Counted from the first letter of the stretch, positions 27,123-36,654 are shown. The stretch: 64,000 bases of DNA from Vibrio algicola (GCF_009601765.2 NZ_CP045699.1:1178001-1242000); one strand, 5' to 3'. Notes: generated by a model not told the origin, from the sequence alone. Numbers and translations are program-made.

Positions 27123-27199
27123 TGATGCATTCTCGTCCTATTCGTTGTTATTACAATCACAACAGCTATGCCTGTCTTACTTAAGACAGGCTTTTTTTT
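27123..27199 (+). ncRNA. Candidate sigma-54-dependent small RNA (~75 nt)
   Basis: The predicted transcript begins just after a consensus sigma-54 promoter and ends in a perfect intrinsic terminator (GCCTGTCTTA/TAAGACAGGC, then eight T's). Its 5' part is pyrimidine-rich and open (ATTCTCGTCCTATTCG), followed by a small stem GTTGT/ACAAC, a typical layout for an Hfq-dependent regulator. A 19-codon open frame from ATG 27125 ends inside the terminator stem, but it would be leaderless and no gene follows, so a leader peptide is less likely. It does not resemble the Qrr RNAs I know, apart from the sigma-54 promoter and the size class. Confidence 0.6.
27170..27199 (+). terminator. Terminator of the small RNA candidate
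   Basis: A perfect 10-bp stem, GCCTGTCTTA and TAAGACAGGC with a two-base loop (CT), is followed by TTTTTTTT. Confidence 0.92.
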
Positions 27200-27238
27200 A
27201 TCTGTTTATTTTAAAAAAGGTAGATTGAGACTTAAGAA

Positions 27239-27814
27239 TTACTGAGTTAAAGACTCTAGATCCGCGGGGCGATAATAAACCGATTTCAATACTTTACCTT
27301 TACGTACTGTTTTGCCCTGCATCTCGATATCCTTGGCGCACTTTGCAATAATATAGTCACCTTTTTTAACCGCTTCTAACTCGACATTTTGTTTAGCATA
27401 AAAGGCTTGGGTTTCAATAAATTCTTGTTCACTACGACACACTTTACTCATGTTGCTTGAATGTACTTCATCCCAACACGGTAAAAATTCAACCCCACGA
27501 TTTTTAGCCACATGCAGCAATAATTCAATGATGTAACTGATCCCAATGTTGGCTTTCACGCTATCATCCCCGCGATGAACTAAACGTCCCATTAAGACAT
27601 AAACGGTATCGATAATGGCGTCTGCTTGTTCTGTTTTACAATCGGCTTCTGCTAACTCGGTCAGCTCCTCAATCGCAAGCGAGGTGTGAAGGGTGTCCGC
27701 TTTGTCATCTAAGCTCGATAAGTCTGCTATAGGTAAGTCAAAGGTAAAGCGAAATTCAGAAATGTCTTGATATAAGTGAGCAAATAGCTCTAAAGTAAGC
27801 AGGGTAAATTGCAT
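27239..27814 (-). CDS. MazG-like nucleotide pyrophosphohydrolase
   Basis: 191 residues from the ATG at 27814, which has AGGA nine bases upstream; an in-frame start at 27856 lacks one. Residues ~45-75 carry the all-alpha NTP-pyrophosphatase metal motif: EELTEL followed by ADAIIDTVYVL (EExxE and ExxD-like acids). The next part, CWDEVHSSNMSKV, is shared with phage and bacterial HisE/MazG-like dNTP hydrolases, and the C-terminal ~45 residues form a small KGDYIIAKC domain. It probably hydrolyses a non-canonical or excess nucleoside triphosphate. The substrate cannot be told. It converges on the small RNA candidate. Confidence 0.75.
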   Translation of the reverse strand: MQFTLLTLELFAHLYQDISEFRFTFDLPIADLSSLDDKADTLHTSLAIEELTELAEADCKTEQADAIIDTVYVLMGRLVHRGDDSVKANIGISYIIELLLHVAKNRGVEFLPCWDEVHSSNMSKVCRSEQEFIETQAFYAKQNVELEAVKKGDYIIAKCAKDIEMQGKTVRKGKVLKSVYYRPADLESLTQ

Positions 27815-28082
27815 TGGGTTAGATCCTAAAGAATATAATTTTTCTGATGATAACAAATTTTATTCTATGGTGGTTTTTTTGATAAGGTTTGAATTTAATT
27901 GAGCATGTTTAAAACACCACTCAGACGTGAGGTGATTGTTCCTGTCAAATAACACAAGAAAATTAAAGACAACAAACTGACTGGCAAAGAGAACGGTTCG
28001 GTAACTTCGCTTTCTCATTGAGCTTATCTCACATTCTGCTTGTGGATATATCGATTAAATCCACAGTGAAGGACTCAATCAC

Positions 28083-29342
28083 CTAGCCATAATACCGTTC
28101 GATAGACAAACCTTCGGGATCAATATCCGGCTTTTTGTTGTTAATGATGTCACTGACAAACTTGGCCGAGCCTAATGACATGGTCCAACCTAAAGTGCCA
28201 TGACCAGTATTTAAAAATAAATTGGAGTATTGAGTGCCACCTAAAATAGGGGTGCTGTCGGGGGTCATAGGGCGTAAGCCTGTCCAGAATTCAGCTTTGG
28301 CAACATCGGCAGCACCTGGGAACATATCTTGCACCACAAAATCAATGCTGGCACGGCGTTTTTCAGGTAAATCAAGATTATAAGAAGCGATTTCCGCTGT
28401 GCCTCCCACCCGAATACGATCCTTAAAACGTGTCACTGCTACTTTATAGGTTTCATCCATGATCGTTGATTGTGGGGCGCGGTTTTCATCTTCAATCGTA
28501 AGGGTCAGTGAGTAACCTTTGATTGGGTAAATCGGTACTTTGATCCCAACGGTATCTAAAACCTGGGGTGAGTAACAGCCTAAAGCGCAAAGATAAGTAT
28601 CACCCACAATCTCACCTTTATCGGTGCTGACACTGATGATTTTTCCGTTGGCTTGATTGAGTTTTTGGATACTGGTGTTCATCAAAAAGGTCACACCCAG
28701 TTGCTCACATTGTTTGGCAAGTTGAGTGGTAAACTTAAAACAGTCACCGGTTTCGTCACCTGGCAACCTCAAGCCACCAATAAATTTATCTTTTACATGT
28801 TGCAAAGCCGGTTCATGTGCAATACAACCCGACATGTCTAAAGCTTGATGTTCAATACCTAATTGTTTTAAGACTTGAATGTCTTTTTGCAACGCATCAA
28901 TTTGCTTCTGTTTTCGGAATAATTGTAAGGTTCCCAATTGGCGAGCCTCATAGTCGATATCGATTTCACGGCGTAAATCGACAAAACAATCACGGCTGTA
29001 TTCAGCAATACGCAGCATCCGAGCTTTGTTGGTTTGATAACTGCGAGTATTGCAGTTGGCGAGCATTTTAGTCATCCAAGATAGGGTATAACCATCCAAT
29101 TCTTTCATATTGATCATAAAAGGTGACAGATCTTGTAGCATCCAACCAATCGCTTTAAATGGTACTCCAGGTGCCGCCCAAGGGGAGCTGTAACCAGGGG
29201 AGATCATACCTGCATTACCATGACTGGTTTCTTGCGCTACACTATTTTGGCGATCAACAACCGTGACTTGATGTCCTGACTTTGCCAAATACCAAGCACT
29301 GGCCACACCTAACACACCTCCACCTAAAACGATTACATGCAT
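28083..29342 (-). CDS. dadA: D-amino acid dehydrogenase DadA
   Basis: 419 residues, close to E. coli DadA (432). An FAD-binding Rossmann motif opens the protein (IVLGGGVLGVASAWYLAKSG), followed by VDRQNSVAQETSHGNAGMISPGYSSPWAAPG, a DadA hallmark, and ends with GLRPMTPDSTPILG and FLNTGHGTLGWTMSLGS. It oxidises D-alanine and other D-amino acids to 2-oxo acids, passing electrons to the quinone pool at the inner membrane. No alanine racemase (dadX) or lrp is adjacent. Confidence 0.93.
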   Translation of the reverse strand: MHVIVLGGGVLGVASAWYLAKSGHQVTVVDRQNSVAQETSHGNAGMISPGYSSPWAAPGVPFKAIGWMLQDLSPFMINMKELDGYTLSWMTKMLANCNTRSYQTNKARMLRIAEYSRDCFVDLRREIDIDYEARQLGTLQLFRKQKQIDALQKDIQVLKQLGIEHQALDMSGCIAHEPALQHVKDKFIGGLRLPGDETGDCFKFTTQLAKQCEQLGVTFLMNTSIQKLNQANGKIISVSTDKGEIVGDTYLCALGCYSPQVLDTVGIKVPIYPIKGYSLTLTIEDENRAPQSTIMDETYKVAVTRFKDRIRVGGTAEIASYNLDLPEKRRASIDFVVQDMFPGAADVAKAEFWTGLRPMTPDSTPILGGTQYSNLFLNTGHGTLGWTMSLGSAKFVSDIINNKKPDIDPEGLSIERYYG

Positions 29343-29586
29343 ACGCCACCCTTAACAATAATGAAACATTTTATTCCTCTAAGCTTAAATTAAAACTAAG
29401 AGAATAGTGCTTTGTTTTTAGCGGTTAATTGAAATTTACCACTGTTAATGTTGATTTTTTGTATATTTATAACTAACTAATGTTAATGCTAGGGTATTGA
29501 AGGGGGGCGTAATATTATTTTAATGTATTCTCTCGCAGCGTTGTCGTAAAATTGTTGTCTGTATAGTTTATCCTGTTGAGGAGTTT

Positions 29587-29919
29587 ATGAAACATTGGCT
29601 ATTTTTAGGCATCGCAATTGTCTCTGAAGTCATCGCGACATCAGCAATGAAGTCAGCCGAAGGGTTTACAAAATTAATCCCATCAACTGTGGTGGTTATA
29701 GGCTATGTGATTGCATTTTATTGCTTATCCCTTACATTAAAAACCTTACCAGTAGGGATAGCCTATGCAATATGGGCGGGGTTAGGCATTGTGTTAGTGG
29801 CGGTTGTATCTTGGTTGTTGCATGGACAAAAATTGGATTTAGCCGCAGTTTTAGGTATGGGTTTAATCATCGCCGGTGTGGTGGTGATCAATCTGTTTTC
29901 TCATTCGGGCGGTCACTGA
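29587..29919 (+). CDS. SMR family multidrug efflux protein
   Basis: 110 residues with four membrane helices. The essential glutamate sits in helix 1 ([15 protein letters not shown]), and [18 protein letters not shown] is the canonical EmrE/QacE loop and helix 3. It should act as a dimeric proton antiporter exporting cationic drugs or quaternary amines. It is a lone gene; a lipoprotein gene follows after 80 bases. Confidence 0.93.
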   Translation: MKHWLFLGIAIVSEVIATSAMKSAEGFTKLIPSTVVVIGYVIAFYCLSLTLKTLPVGIAYAIWAGLGIVLVAVVSWLLHGQKLDLAAVLGMGLIIAGVVVINLFSHSGGH

Positions 29920-30000
29920 TCGATTTATTCAGCTGATACGTATTGAATATGTCGCTTATGTCGAAAATCTAGGATCAATACCAACTGAGGATAACTTCCA

Positions 30001-30543
30001 ATGAAACCTAATCATTACATGTTCCGTTTTTTAACTCTGATCAGTTTAGTATCACTGACAGGGTGTTTAGGTATGCCATCATCGGTAACGCCAATCAATA
30101 ACTTTGATCCCAATAATTATACGGGTCAATGGTATGAACTAGCCCGTTTAGACCATTCGTTTGAACGTGGTTTATCACATGTTAGTGCGGAGTATTCTTT
30201 TCGGCAGGACGGTGGTATCAAGGTGCTCAATAAAGGCTATTCAAAACAAAAAGGACAATGGCAACAAGCTGAGGGGAAAGCCTATCTTGTCGAGGACAGT
30301 ACCACAGGGTATTTAAAAGTATCTTTTTTTGGTCCGTTTTATGGTTCCTATGTGATATTTCATCTCGATCCAGATGGGCAATATGCCTTTGTATCTGGCC
30401 CCGATCATTCTTATTTATGGCTAATGTCGCGGACACCAATACTGACTGACGAGGTCAAAAAAGAGTTTGTGGATCAAGCTAATAAAAAAGGTTTTGATAC
30501 AAAGCAGCTTATTTTTGTTGACCAGAAGCCAACAGAACGATAG
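30001..30543 (+). CDS. blc: Lipocalin-family lipoprotein (Blc-like)
   Basis: 180 residues. A lipoprotein signal with lipobox LTGC (Cys ~22) begins the protein; the next residues are not Asp at +2, so outer-membrane targeting is likely. The lipocalin motif NYTGQWYELARLDHSFERG and the later SGPDHSYLWLMSRTP match bacterial lipocalin Blc. It binds lysophospholipids or fatty acids and helps maintain the envelope. It lies upstream of an envelope-modifying two-component/eptA cluster, with about 100 bases between. Confidence 0.92.
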   Translation: MKPNHYMFRFLTLISLVSLTGCLGMPSSVTPINNFDPNNYTGQWYELARLDHSFERGLSHVSAEYSFRQDGGIKVLNKGYSKQKGQWQQAEGKAYLVEDSTTGYLKVSFFGPFYGSYVIFHLDPDGQYAFVSGPDHSYLWLMSRTPILTDEVKKEFVDQANKKGFDTKQLIFVDQKPTER

Positions 30544-30648
30544 TGCACTTTGAGAACGTTAAACCGCGAGTTTTATTGCTTGCACCTCATTTATGCCTGT
30601 ATCCTATCAGTTATAACTATGCGCAAATTCAATATATAAGAGATATTT

Positions 30649-31350
30649 ATGACTGATAGCATCTCTATGGTTATCGTTGAAGATGATATAAAGCTACAAA
30701 CTATGCTGAAGGACTACTTTTTACAGCAACAATTTGTAGTAGAAGTCTTATCAAATGGCGAAAACATCACCAAGCTGATTGAATCCATCAATCCTGATAT
30801 TATTATTTTAGATCTGATGTTACCCAATGAAGATGGATTAAGTATTTGCCGCCGCATTCGGCAAAAATACTTAGGCAAGATAGTGATGTTAACCGCAAGC
30901 GATGATGATTTTGACCATGTCGCGGCGCTTGAGGTCGGGGCGGATGATTTCATAACTAAACCAATCAAACCTCGCGTATTACTGGCACGGCTAAGGGCGG
31001 TATTAAGGCGTAATTACCATCTCTCTGTTGAAAACACCGAGCACTGTGTATTTGATAGTTTGCAGCTAGACAGTACATGTAAGAAATGTCATCTCAATAA
31101 TGCGCTGATCTCTTTAACCGACAGTGAATTTGATTTGTTATGGCACTTAGCTCAAAGCCCAAATACCCCTGTATCGCGAGATATTCTTACCAAGCAGTTA
31201 CGCGGTATTGATTACGATGGGATTGATAGGACAATAGATAACAAAATAGTGTCGCTGCGTAAAAAGTTGCATGATGATCCGAGCTCGCCAAATAAAATTA
31301 TTACAGTCCGAGGCAAAGGTTATTTGTTTTCAGCAAGCGCTTGGGAGTAA
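30649..31350 (+). CDS. OmpR-family response regulator (RstA-like)
   Basis: 233 residues: receiver domain with acidic pocket (VEDD), phospho-acceptor Asp in IIILDLMLP (~55), MLTAS and the K of FITKPIKP, then a winged-helix DNA-binding domain ending in RTIDNKIVSLRKKLHDDPSSPNKIITVRGKGYLFS. The receiver is nearest to RstA in the parts I can recall, though Vibrio CarR/VprA type regulators of polymyxin resistance are also alike. The end overlaps the kinase gene by 10 bases, and eptA follows, so control of lipid A modification is inferred. Confidence 0.9.
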   Translation: MTDSISMVIVEDDIKLQTMLKDYFLQQQFVVEVLSNGENITKLIESINPDIIILDLMLPNEDGLSICRRIRQKYLGKIVMLTASDDDFDHVAALEVGADDFITKPIKPRVLLARLRAVLRRNYHLSVENTEHCVFDSLQLDSTCKKCHLNNALISLTDSEFDLLWHLAQSPNTPVSRDILTKQLRGIDYDGIDRTIDNKIVSLRKKLHDDPSSPNKIITVRGKGYLFSASAWE

Positions 31351-32657
31351 CAATGAAACGAATTTACCTCGAGTGTTTTGTTGGGTTAGTCTTACATTTG
31401 TGTCTTATATTAGTGGGTTACAATTTTATTGTTTATGACCTTAATGTTGACTATGACTACTTATTGGAAGATTTTGAAGGACAAGGCTTACACCATTTAG
31501 TTGGTAATATTTATCATAATCAAGGTGAAGAGGCAGCGTTAGCCGCTGTGGCCAGTTATGCTAAAACCACCAGACAAACCCTTAGCCGCCCAGACCGCAT
31601 TCCTAACAACGTAACGACTTTTTTCTCTTTTACTTCACCTCAAAGCCATACCTTTCATGATGATGATCGTGTGCTTTGGTTCCGATTTACGCTCAACAAT
31701 GACATTTATAGCCTACGCCCTGATATGAGCACCTCTTTACGGCAATCTATAGAATTTGACGATGACATATTGTGGGTATTTTTCATCGGAGGTTTTTCCG
31801 TTTACAGTGTGTTATTTATTTGGTTTTTAGGTCGTAGAGTTCGTGCACTAGAAAAGGCAACATTATCCTTTGCCAACGGGGGTTTTGAGACTCGGGTATC
31901 AGAGAAAAGTAACGCAAAAGTGGGCTCATTAAATCGAAATTTTAATTATATGGCCGATAAAATATCTGCGCTTATCTATACAAACAAAGCCCTTACCAAT
32001 GCCGTTGCCCATGAATTGAGAACGCCTATATTTCGAATTCAATGGCAAGCGGAGCTATTGAGTGATGAAATCTTGCCTATAGAGCAAAAGAAAAAAATCA
32101 TCAGTATTATTGAAGATATTGACGAGATGGAAACCATGGTCAGCCAATTACTGTATTACGCTAAAGCAGAAAGGGCAGATGTTGAACTTAATAAAGATAA
32201 TATTGATATTTACCCGTGGATTTCCAATATAGCCGATAAATGGCGTAGTTCAAACGGCGCCAGAATTGAGATGCTCAATGACACGCCGTCTAATCAGGAG
32301 GATCAAACTGATCAACTGGAGTGTGATCCTTATATATTGACCCAAGCATTAAATAACCTGCTCAGTAATGCCAATAAACATTGTCAGTCGGTTATCTATC
32401 TTTCTTATCAGTTAACTCAACACACTTGTACCATCATAGTGGAAGATGATGGAGCAGGGATCGAACCCCGACATTGGCCTTTTATTTTTGATGCTTTTTA
32501 TAGTGCAGATTCATCAAGAAACAAACAACAAGTCGGGTTTGGTTTAGGTTTAGCCATCGTTAAACAGATCGCTTTATTGCATAAAGGCGAAGTTCAAGTC
32601 AGTGCCAGCCAGCATGGAGGGGCTAAGTTTACCTTACGTTTACCACAACAAAGCTGA
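31341..32657 (+). CDS. Sensor histidine kinase (RstB-like)
   Basis: 438 residues. Two membrane helices (~10-28 and ~150-168) enclose a periplasmic sensor of ~115 residues rich in aspartates and histidines; then a HAMP region (LEKATLSFANGGFETRV), the phospho-accepting H-box NAVAHELRTPIFRI, N-box NNLLSNANKH, and G-boxes VEDDGAGIE and FGLGLAIV. It probably senses cations or antimicrobial peptides and phosphorylates the regulator encoded by the overlapping upstream gene. An alternative ATG at 31356 (MKRIYLECF) would avoid most of the overlap. Confidence 0.9.
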   Translation: MGVTMKRIYLECFVGLVLHLCLILVGYNFIVYDLNVDYDYLLEDFEGQGLHHLVGNIYHNQGEEAALAAVASYAKTTRQTLSRPDRIPNNVTTFFSFTSPQSHTFHDDDRVLWFRFTLNNDIYSLRPDMSTSLRQSIEFDDDILWVFFIGGFSVYSVLFIWFLGRRVRALEKATLSFANGGFETRVSEKSNAKVGSLNRNFNYMADKISALIYTNKALTNAVAHELRTPIFRIQWQAELLSDEILPIEQKKKIISIIEDIDEMETMVSQLLYYAKAERADVELNKDNIDIYPWISNIADKWRSSNGARIEMLNDTPSNQEDQTDQLECDPYILTQALNNLLSNANKHCQSVIYLSYQLTQHTCTIIVEDDGAGIEPRHWPFIFDAFYSADSSRNKQQVGFGLGLAIVKQIALLHKGEVQVSASQHGGAKFTLRLPQQS

Positions 32658-32753
32658 GCGTGACAAAACCATACATAATGGAGACATACATTGACATAGA
32701 GACGGATTAATATACTTAACATAGAAAACACTGTTTTAATATGTTGAGATAAA

Positions 32754-34379
32754 ATGAAAAAACAAACATTAAGAAATGCTTTTTATTCACATCAAATAAC
32801 AATACTGATTGCGTTATTTTTCGCTACAATCATTAACTTTCCAGTTTATGCGAAAATTTACCATGTGGTTTCTGCTGGGGAGGTCATTCGCTGGGTCTTT
32901 TTAGTTAGTGTACCTGTTTTTTTCTTTTGTGCGCTGATTATTATATTCAGTTTGTTTACATGGCCATATCTGACTAAACTGGTTTTTATCCCTATCATTT
33001 TACTTTCCAGTATAGTCAGTTATTCAAGTTATCATTATGGGACTTTATTCGACGATAGCATGATCGTGAATATTTTCCAGACAGATTATAACGAAGCGAT
33101 ATCTTATCTTAATATTTCATTCGCCACATGGTTTATAAGTGTCGGTGTGATACCATCAATTGTGTTATATAAAGTAAAAATAAAAAAAGATCGTTCTGCA
33201 ATAATGTTTTTATTAAATAAAATTAAAGTCATTATGTGCTCGGTAGTGATTATTTTTTTCATCGCTTTATTTTATTATAAAGACTATGCATCTATTGGGA
33301 GAAACAATAGCTATCTAAAGAAGATGATTATCCCTAATGAGTTTGTATATAGCACTTATAAGTATATAAAACATCAGTACTTTACAACGCCAATCGTATA
33401 CAGAGAGATAGGGCGTGATGCAATTATTCCCAACGCAGATCAAGCACGAAAACCGAAATTGGTCATCATGGTTGTGGGTGAAACGGCAAGAGCGCAAAAC
33501 TACTTGGTTAATGGTTATGTTAGAAATACTACACCATTTACGGAAGATAAAAATGTGTATTCATTTAAAAATGTAAGCTCATGCGGTACAGCAACGGCTA
33601 TTTCAGTGCCTTGCATGTTCTCAGCACTTAACCGTAGCAATTATGATCATGATATTGCCAATAGCCAAGATAATGTACTCGATATTCTACAACGAGCAGG
33701 CGTCGACGTTCTCTGGAAGGATAATGATGGCGGTGATAAAAAGGTCGCCAAGCATGTCATTAAAAAAATGGCACCGCGATCGGATAATAATGATTTCTGT
33801 GATGGTACAAATTGCTTTGATGAAGTGCTACTGAATAAGTTGGCTCAGGATATTAAACCACAAGATCAACTGATTATTTTGCATTTTAATGGCAGTCATG
33901 GACCAACCTATTTTAAGCGCTATCCTAAAATGGAACATGAATTCACACCAACATGTGATCGAAGTGACATTGAAAACTGTAGTACTGATCAGATCGTAAA
34001 TACTTACGACAATACAATTTTGTATACCGATTTGGTTTTATCAAAAATAATATCAAAATTAAAAAATGAAACACAACACAGTACTGCCATGTTTTATATA
34101 TCCGATCATGGAGAGTCATTGGGTGAGAATGGATTATATTTACATGGAATGCCTTACAGCATTGCGCCTAAATATCAAAAAACAGTCCCTATGATGTTGT
34201 GGATGTCGAATGACTTTAAAAAGGATATGCATATTTCTACTCAATGCTTACAGAATTTGGCCAATAAAAATGGATTATCTCAAGATTATGTCTTTCACAC
34301 GATTTTAAGTTTACTGAATGTGAAGACAGAAGTTTACAACCCATCATTAGATTTACTTTCAACATGTAAAATACAATAA
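32754..34379 (+). CDS. eptA: Lipid A phosphoethanolamine transferase EptA
   Basis: 541 residues. The N-terminal ~190 residues have five membrane helices; the C-terminal part is a sulfatase-fold domain facing the periplasm. Metal and catalytic motifs are intact: VVGETARAQN, the nucleophile threonine in SSCGTATAISVPCMFS, KDNDGG, and ISDHGESLGENGLYLHG. Conserved cysteine pairs for disulfides are present. It adds phosphoethanolamine to lipid A and so lowers binding of polymyxins. It follows the kinase by about 100 bases and precedes an OmpV-like gene by 15, suggesting one regulated unit. Confidence 0.93.
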   Translation: MKKQTLRNAFYSHQITILIALFFATIINFPVYAKIYHVVSAGEVIRWVFLVSVPVFFFCALIIIFSLFTWPYLTKLVFIPIILLSSIVSYSSYHYGTLFDDSMIVNIFQTDYNEAISYLNISFATWFISVGVIPSIVLYKVKIKKDRSAIMFLLNKIKVIMCSVVIIFFIALFYYKDYASIGRNNSYLKKMIIPNEFVYSTYKYIKHQYFTTPIVYREIGRDAIIPNADQARKPKLVIMVVGETARAQNYLVNGYVRNTTPFTEDKNVYSFKNVSSCGTATAISVPCMFSALNRSNYDHDIANSQDNVLDILQRAGVDVLWKDNDGGDKKVAKHVIKKMAPRSDNNDFCDGTNCFDEVLLNKLAQDIKPQDQLIILHFNGSHGPTYFKRYPKMEHEFTPTCDRSDIENCSTDQIVNTYDNTILYTDLVLSKIISKLKNETQHSTAMFYISDHGESLGENGLYLHGMPYSIAPKYQKTVPMMLWMSNDFKKDMHISTQCLQNLANKNGLSQDYVFHTILSLLNVKTEVYNPSLDLLSTCKIQ

Positions 34380-34394
34380 AACAAAGGTTATATT

Positions 34395-35177
34395 ATGAAA
34401 AAATATATTATATCAAGCGCATGTCTTTTGTTTATTACAGTTACCGCGCAAGCAAGCCAAGCGGATGCTTATATTAAAAATGGCAATATCTATACTCACC
34501 AAGGCGATTTTAATATTGCATTTGGCGGCATGTATGGAAGTGATGTTTATAAAGGACAAAAAAATAATGCCATGCCAATTTTATCGGCTGGTTACCATGG
34601 TGACGATTTTAATATTGATGCTGGGAACGTAAACTATCGTTTTTGGGGAAATGACGATGATAAGATCACCATGGCGGTCTTCGGTACATTGGCTAACTTA
34701 GGTTATGACCACAATACTGCGGCGAGTCTAAATGGTATGAGTAAAAGACATATCAGCGCTGATCTAGGTTTTAGCACCGATGCCAAATTGTGGGGAGGGA
34801 CGCTGTCGGGTAAATATCAACATGATGTGACAGGGGTTTATAATGGTGGCAATGCCAGTGAAACTTACTTCCACCCGATCAGCATCGGCTCTGCTAGTTT
34901 TGTGCCTTACATTGGGGTGAGCTATTTAAGTGCGGAGTATGTTGATTATTATTATGGCGTACGTAAAGGCGAAGCCACAACGTCAAGATCCGCGTTCAAA
35001 GGAAAGAGTGACTTTACCTATAGTGTTGGCTACAAATTTATTATTCCGGTCACTAGTTATATGGATATAACGCAATCTACCGGCTATAGCCGATTAGGCT
35101 CTCGTATTTCAGATTCACCTATTGTTGACAGTGCCAACCAATGGGCAACCACCGCTATGGTTGCTTTCCACTTTTAA
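34395..35177 (+). CDS. MipA/OmpV family outer-membrane protein
   Basis: 260 residues: a signal peptide ending AQA, then a beta-barrel composed of alternating strands rich in glycine and aromatics, ending in the outer-membrane signature AMVAFHF. The MipA/OmpV hallmarks FNIAFGGMYGSDVYKG and PILSAGYHGDDFNIDAG are clear. The family includes scaffold proteins for peptidoglycan enzymes and osmoregulated porin-like barrels; in other bacteria mipA neighbours eptA under polymyxin-responsive control. It lies 15 bases after eptA. Confidence 0.85.
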   Translation: MKKYIISSACLLFITVTAQASQADAYIKNGNIYTHQGDFNIAFGGMYGSDVYKGQKNNAMPILSAGYHGDDFNIDAGNVNYRFWGNDDDKITMAVFGTLANLGYDHNTAASLNGMSKRHISADLGFSTDAKLWGGTLSGKYQHDVTGVYNGGNASETYFHPISIGSASFVPYIGVSYLSAEYVDYYYGVRKGEATTSRSAFKGKSDFTYSVGYKFIIPVTSYMDITQSTGYSRLGSRISDSPIVDSANQWATTAMVAFHF

Positions 35178-35193
35178 TCGCTTTAAATTAAAT

Positions 35194-35232
35194 AAAAACA
35201 GCCCTGTGAGCAAGAACTCACAGGGCTGTTTT
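35194..35232. terminator. Bidirectional terminator
   Basis: AAAACAGCCCTGTGAG pairs with CTCACAGGGCTGTTTT, a 16-bp stem between the OmpV-like gene and the converging dbpA gene. Confidence 0.92.
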
Positions 35233-35253
35233 GATCATCGATAAAAAGTCAGA

Positions 35254-36654
35254 TTAATTAATAATACGAGCTCGGAACGTTTTTCCTTTCATTTTACCGT
35301 TAGAAATAATCTTCAACGCTTTCTTGGCAACATCTTTATGCACAGCAACAAAGGCGCGAATGTCAGATAAGTTGATCTTACCTACTTGGCTACCTTGAAT
35401 ACTTTGCTCACCACCGGTTAATGCACCCAGAATATCGCCGGCACGTACTTTTTGTTTCTTGCCGCCATCAATTTGAATTGTCACCATTTGAGCAACATAA
35501 GGCGCATCAGACATTACATCTGAAGAAGGCAGGGTCGATGGCGAAATCGCAATGTCCATATACTCATCAATTTGAGCAACTTTAAACATTTCTTTTGGAG
35601 AGAATAAGCTAAATGCCATACCTTTACTGCCAGCGCGACCAGTACGACCAATACGGTGAACGTGAATTTCTGCGTCACGAGCCAGTTCAAAGTTGATCAC
35701 CGCATCTAAATTTTCAACATCAAGACCACGAGCGGCTACATCGGTTGCCACTAAAATAGAAGCACTTTTGTTCGCAAAGCGCAGTAAGGCTTGGTCACGA
35801 TCGCGCTGTTCTAAATCACCGTGCAAGGCAATAACATCAAAGCCTTTGTATTCTAACTCGTCTGCTACTTGTTGCGTTTCACGTTTGGTATTACAAAAAA
35901 TAACCGATGATTCAGGCTTGTGCGTTAACAATAAAATCTGAGTCGCTTGTATACGCGCTTCAAAACTGTCGGCTTTATAGAAGAACTGCCTAATACTGCT
36001 ATCGGTATGCTGGCTTTCAACCTTAACCAATTCAGGTTTATTCATAATGCGGTCAGCAATTTTTTTGATTTCAGGCGGGAAAGTGGCGCTGAATAACAAG
36101 GTTTGGCGCTCTTTTGGCGCTTCTGCAATGATGGCGTCTAATGAATCTTGGAAACCCATGTCTAGCATGCGATCCGCTTCATCTAAAACTAGCGTGTTCA
36201 TTTCTGATAAATCGATTCGGCCTTTATCAAGGTGATCCAAAATGCGACCAGGCGTACCAACAAGAATATGCGCGCCATGCTCAAGAGAACCAATTTGAGG
36301 ACCAAATGGCATGCCGCCACATAAGGTCAGCACTTTGATGTTATGAATGCCACGCGCTAACTTACGAATTTCAGTGGCGACTTGATCGGCCAATTCACGC
36401 GTTGGGCACAATACTAACGATTGAACGCGAAAACGTTTCACATTGAGGTTAGCCAATAAACCAAGGCCGAATGCTGCGGTTTTACCAGAGCCGGTTTTAC
36501 CTTGTCCAATCACATCTTTACCTGCCAACATAAGCGGAAGGCTATCGGCTTGGATAGGGGTCATAGATTGGTAACCTAAGCTGTCTAAGTTCTCAATAAG
36601 TGCGCTATCAAGATTAAGGCTGCTAAATGATGCGTTTGTTGTGGTTGAAGTCAA
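35254..36654 (-). CDS. dbpA: ATP-dependent RNA helicase DbpA
   Basis: 466 residues. The Q motif (GYQSMTPIQADSLPLML), Walker A GQGKTGSGKT, DEAD box VLDEADRMLD, SAT, and the helicase C motifs ARGLD and HRIGRTGRAG are present. The ~75-residue C-terminal domain (VRAGDILGALTGGE ... GKMKGKTFRARII) is the RNA-recognition domain of DbpA that binds hairpin 92 of 23S rRNA. It remodels late 50S ribosomal intermediates. It is a single gene. Confidence 0.94.
   Translation of the reverse strand: MTSTTTNASFSSLNLDSALIENLDSLGYQSMTPIQADSLPLMLAGKDVIGQGKTGSGKTAAFGLGLLANLNVKRFRVQSLVLCPTRELADQVATEIRKLARGIHNIKVLTLCGGMPFGPQIGSLEHGAHILVGTPGRILDHLDKGRIDLSEMNTLVLDEADRMLDMGFQDSLDAIIAEAPKERQTLLFSATFPPEIKKIADRIMNKPELVKVESQHTDSSIRQFFYKADSFEARIQATQILLLTHKPESSVIFCNTKRETQQVADELEYKGFDVIALHGDLEQRDRDQALLRFANKSASILVATDVAARGLDVENLDAVINFELARDAEIHVHRIGRTGRAGSKGMAFSLFSPKEMFKVAQIDEYMDIAISPSTLPSSDVMSDAPYVAQMVTIQIDGGKKQKVRAGDILGALTGGEQSIQGSQVGKINLSDIRAFVAVHKDVAKKALKIISNGKMKGKTFRARIIN

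Larger units (their letters stand above)
26938..27238. other. Intergenic region holding a sigma-54 promoter and small RNA candidate
   Basis: About 300 bases between btuD and a converging MazG-like gene. It contains a Fur-like site (27004-27022), a consensus sigma-54 promoter (27096-27112) and a strong terminator (27170-27199). No gene of normal length is present. Confidence 0.7.

Noticed and set aside
27125..27184. Leader peptide of an attenuation system (19 codons ending in the terminator)
   Set aside because: It would be nearly leaderless without a ribosome site, and no gene on that strand follows the terminator; a small RNA fits better, though a dual role is not excluded.
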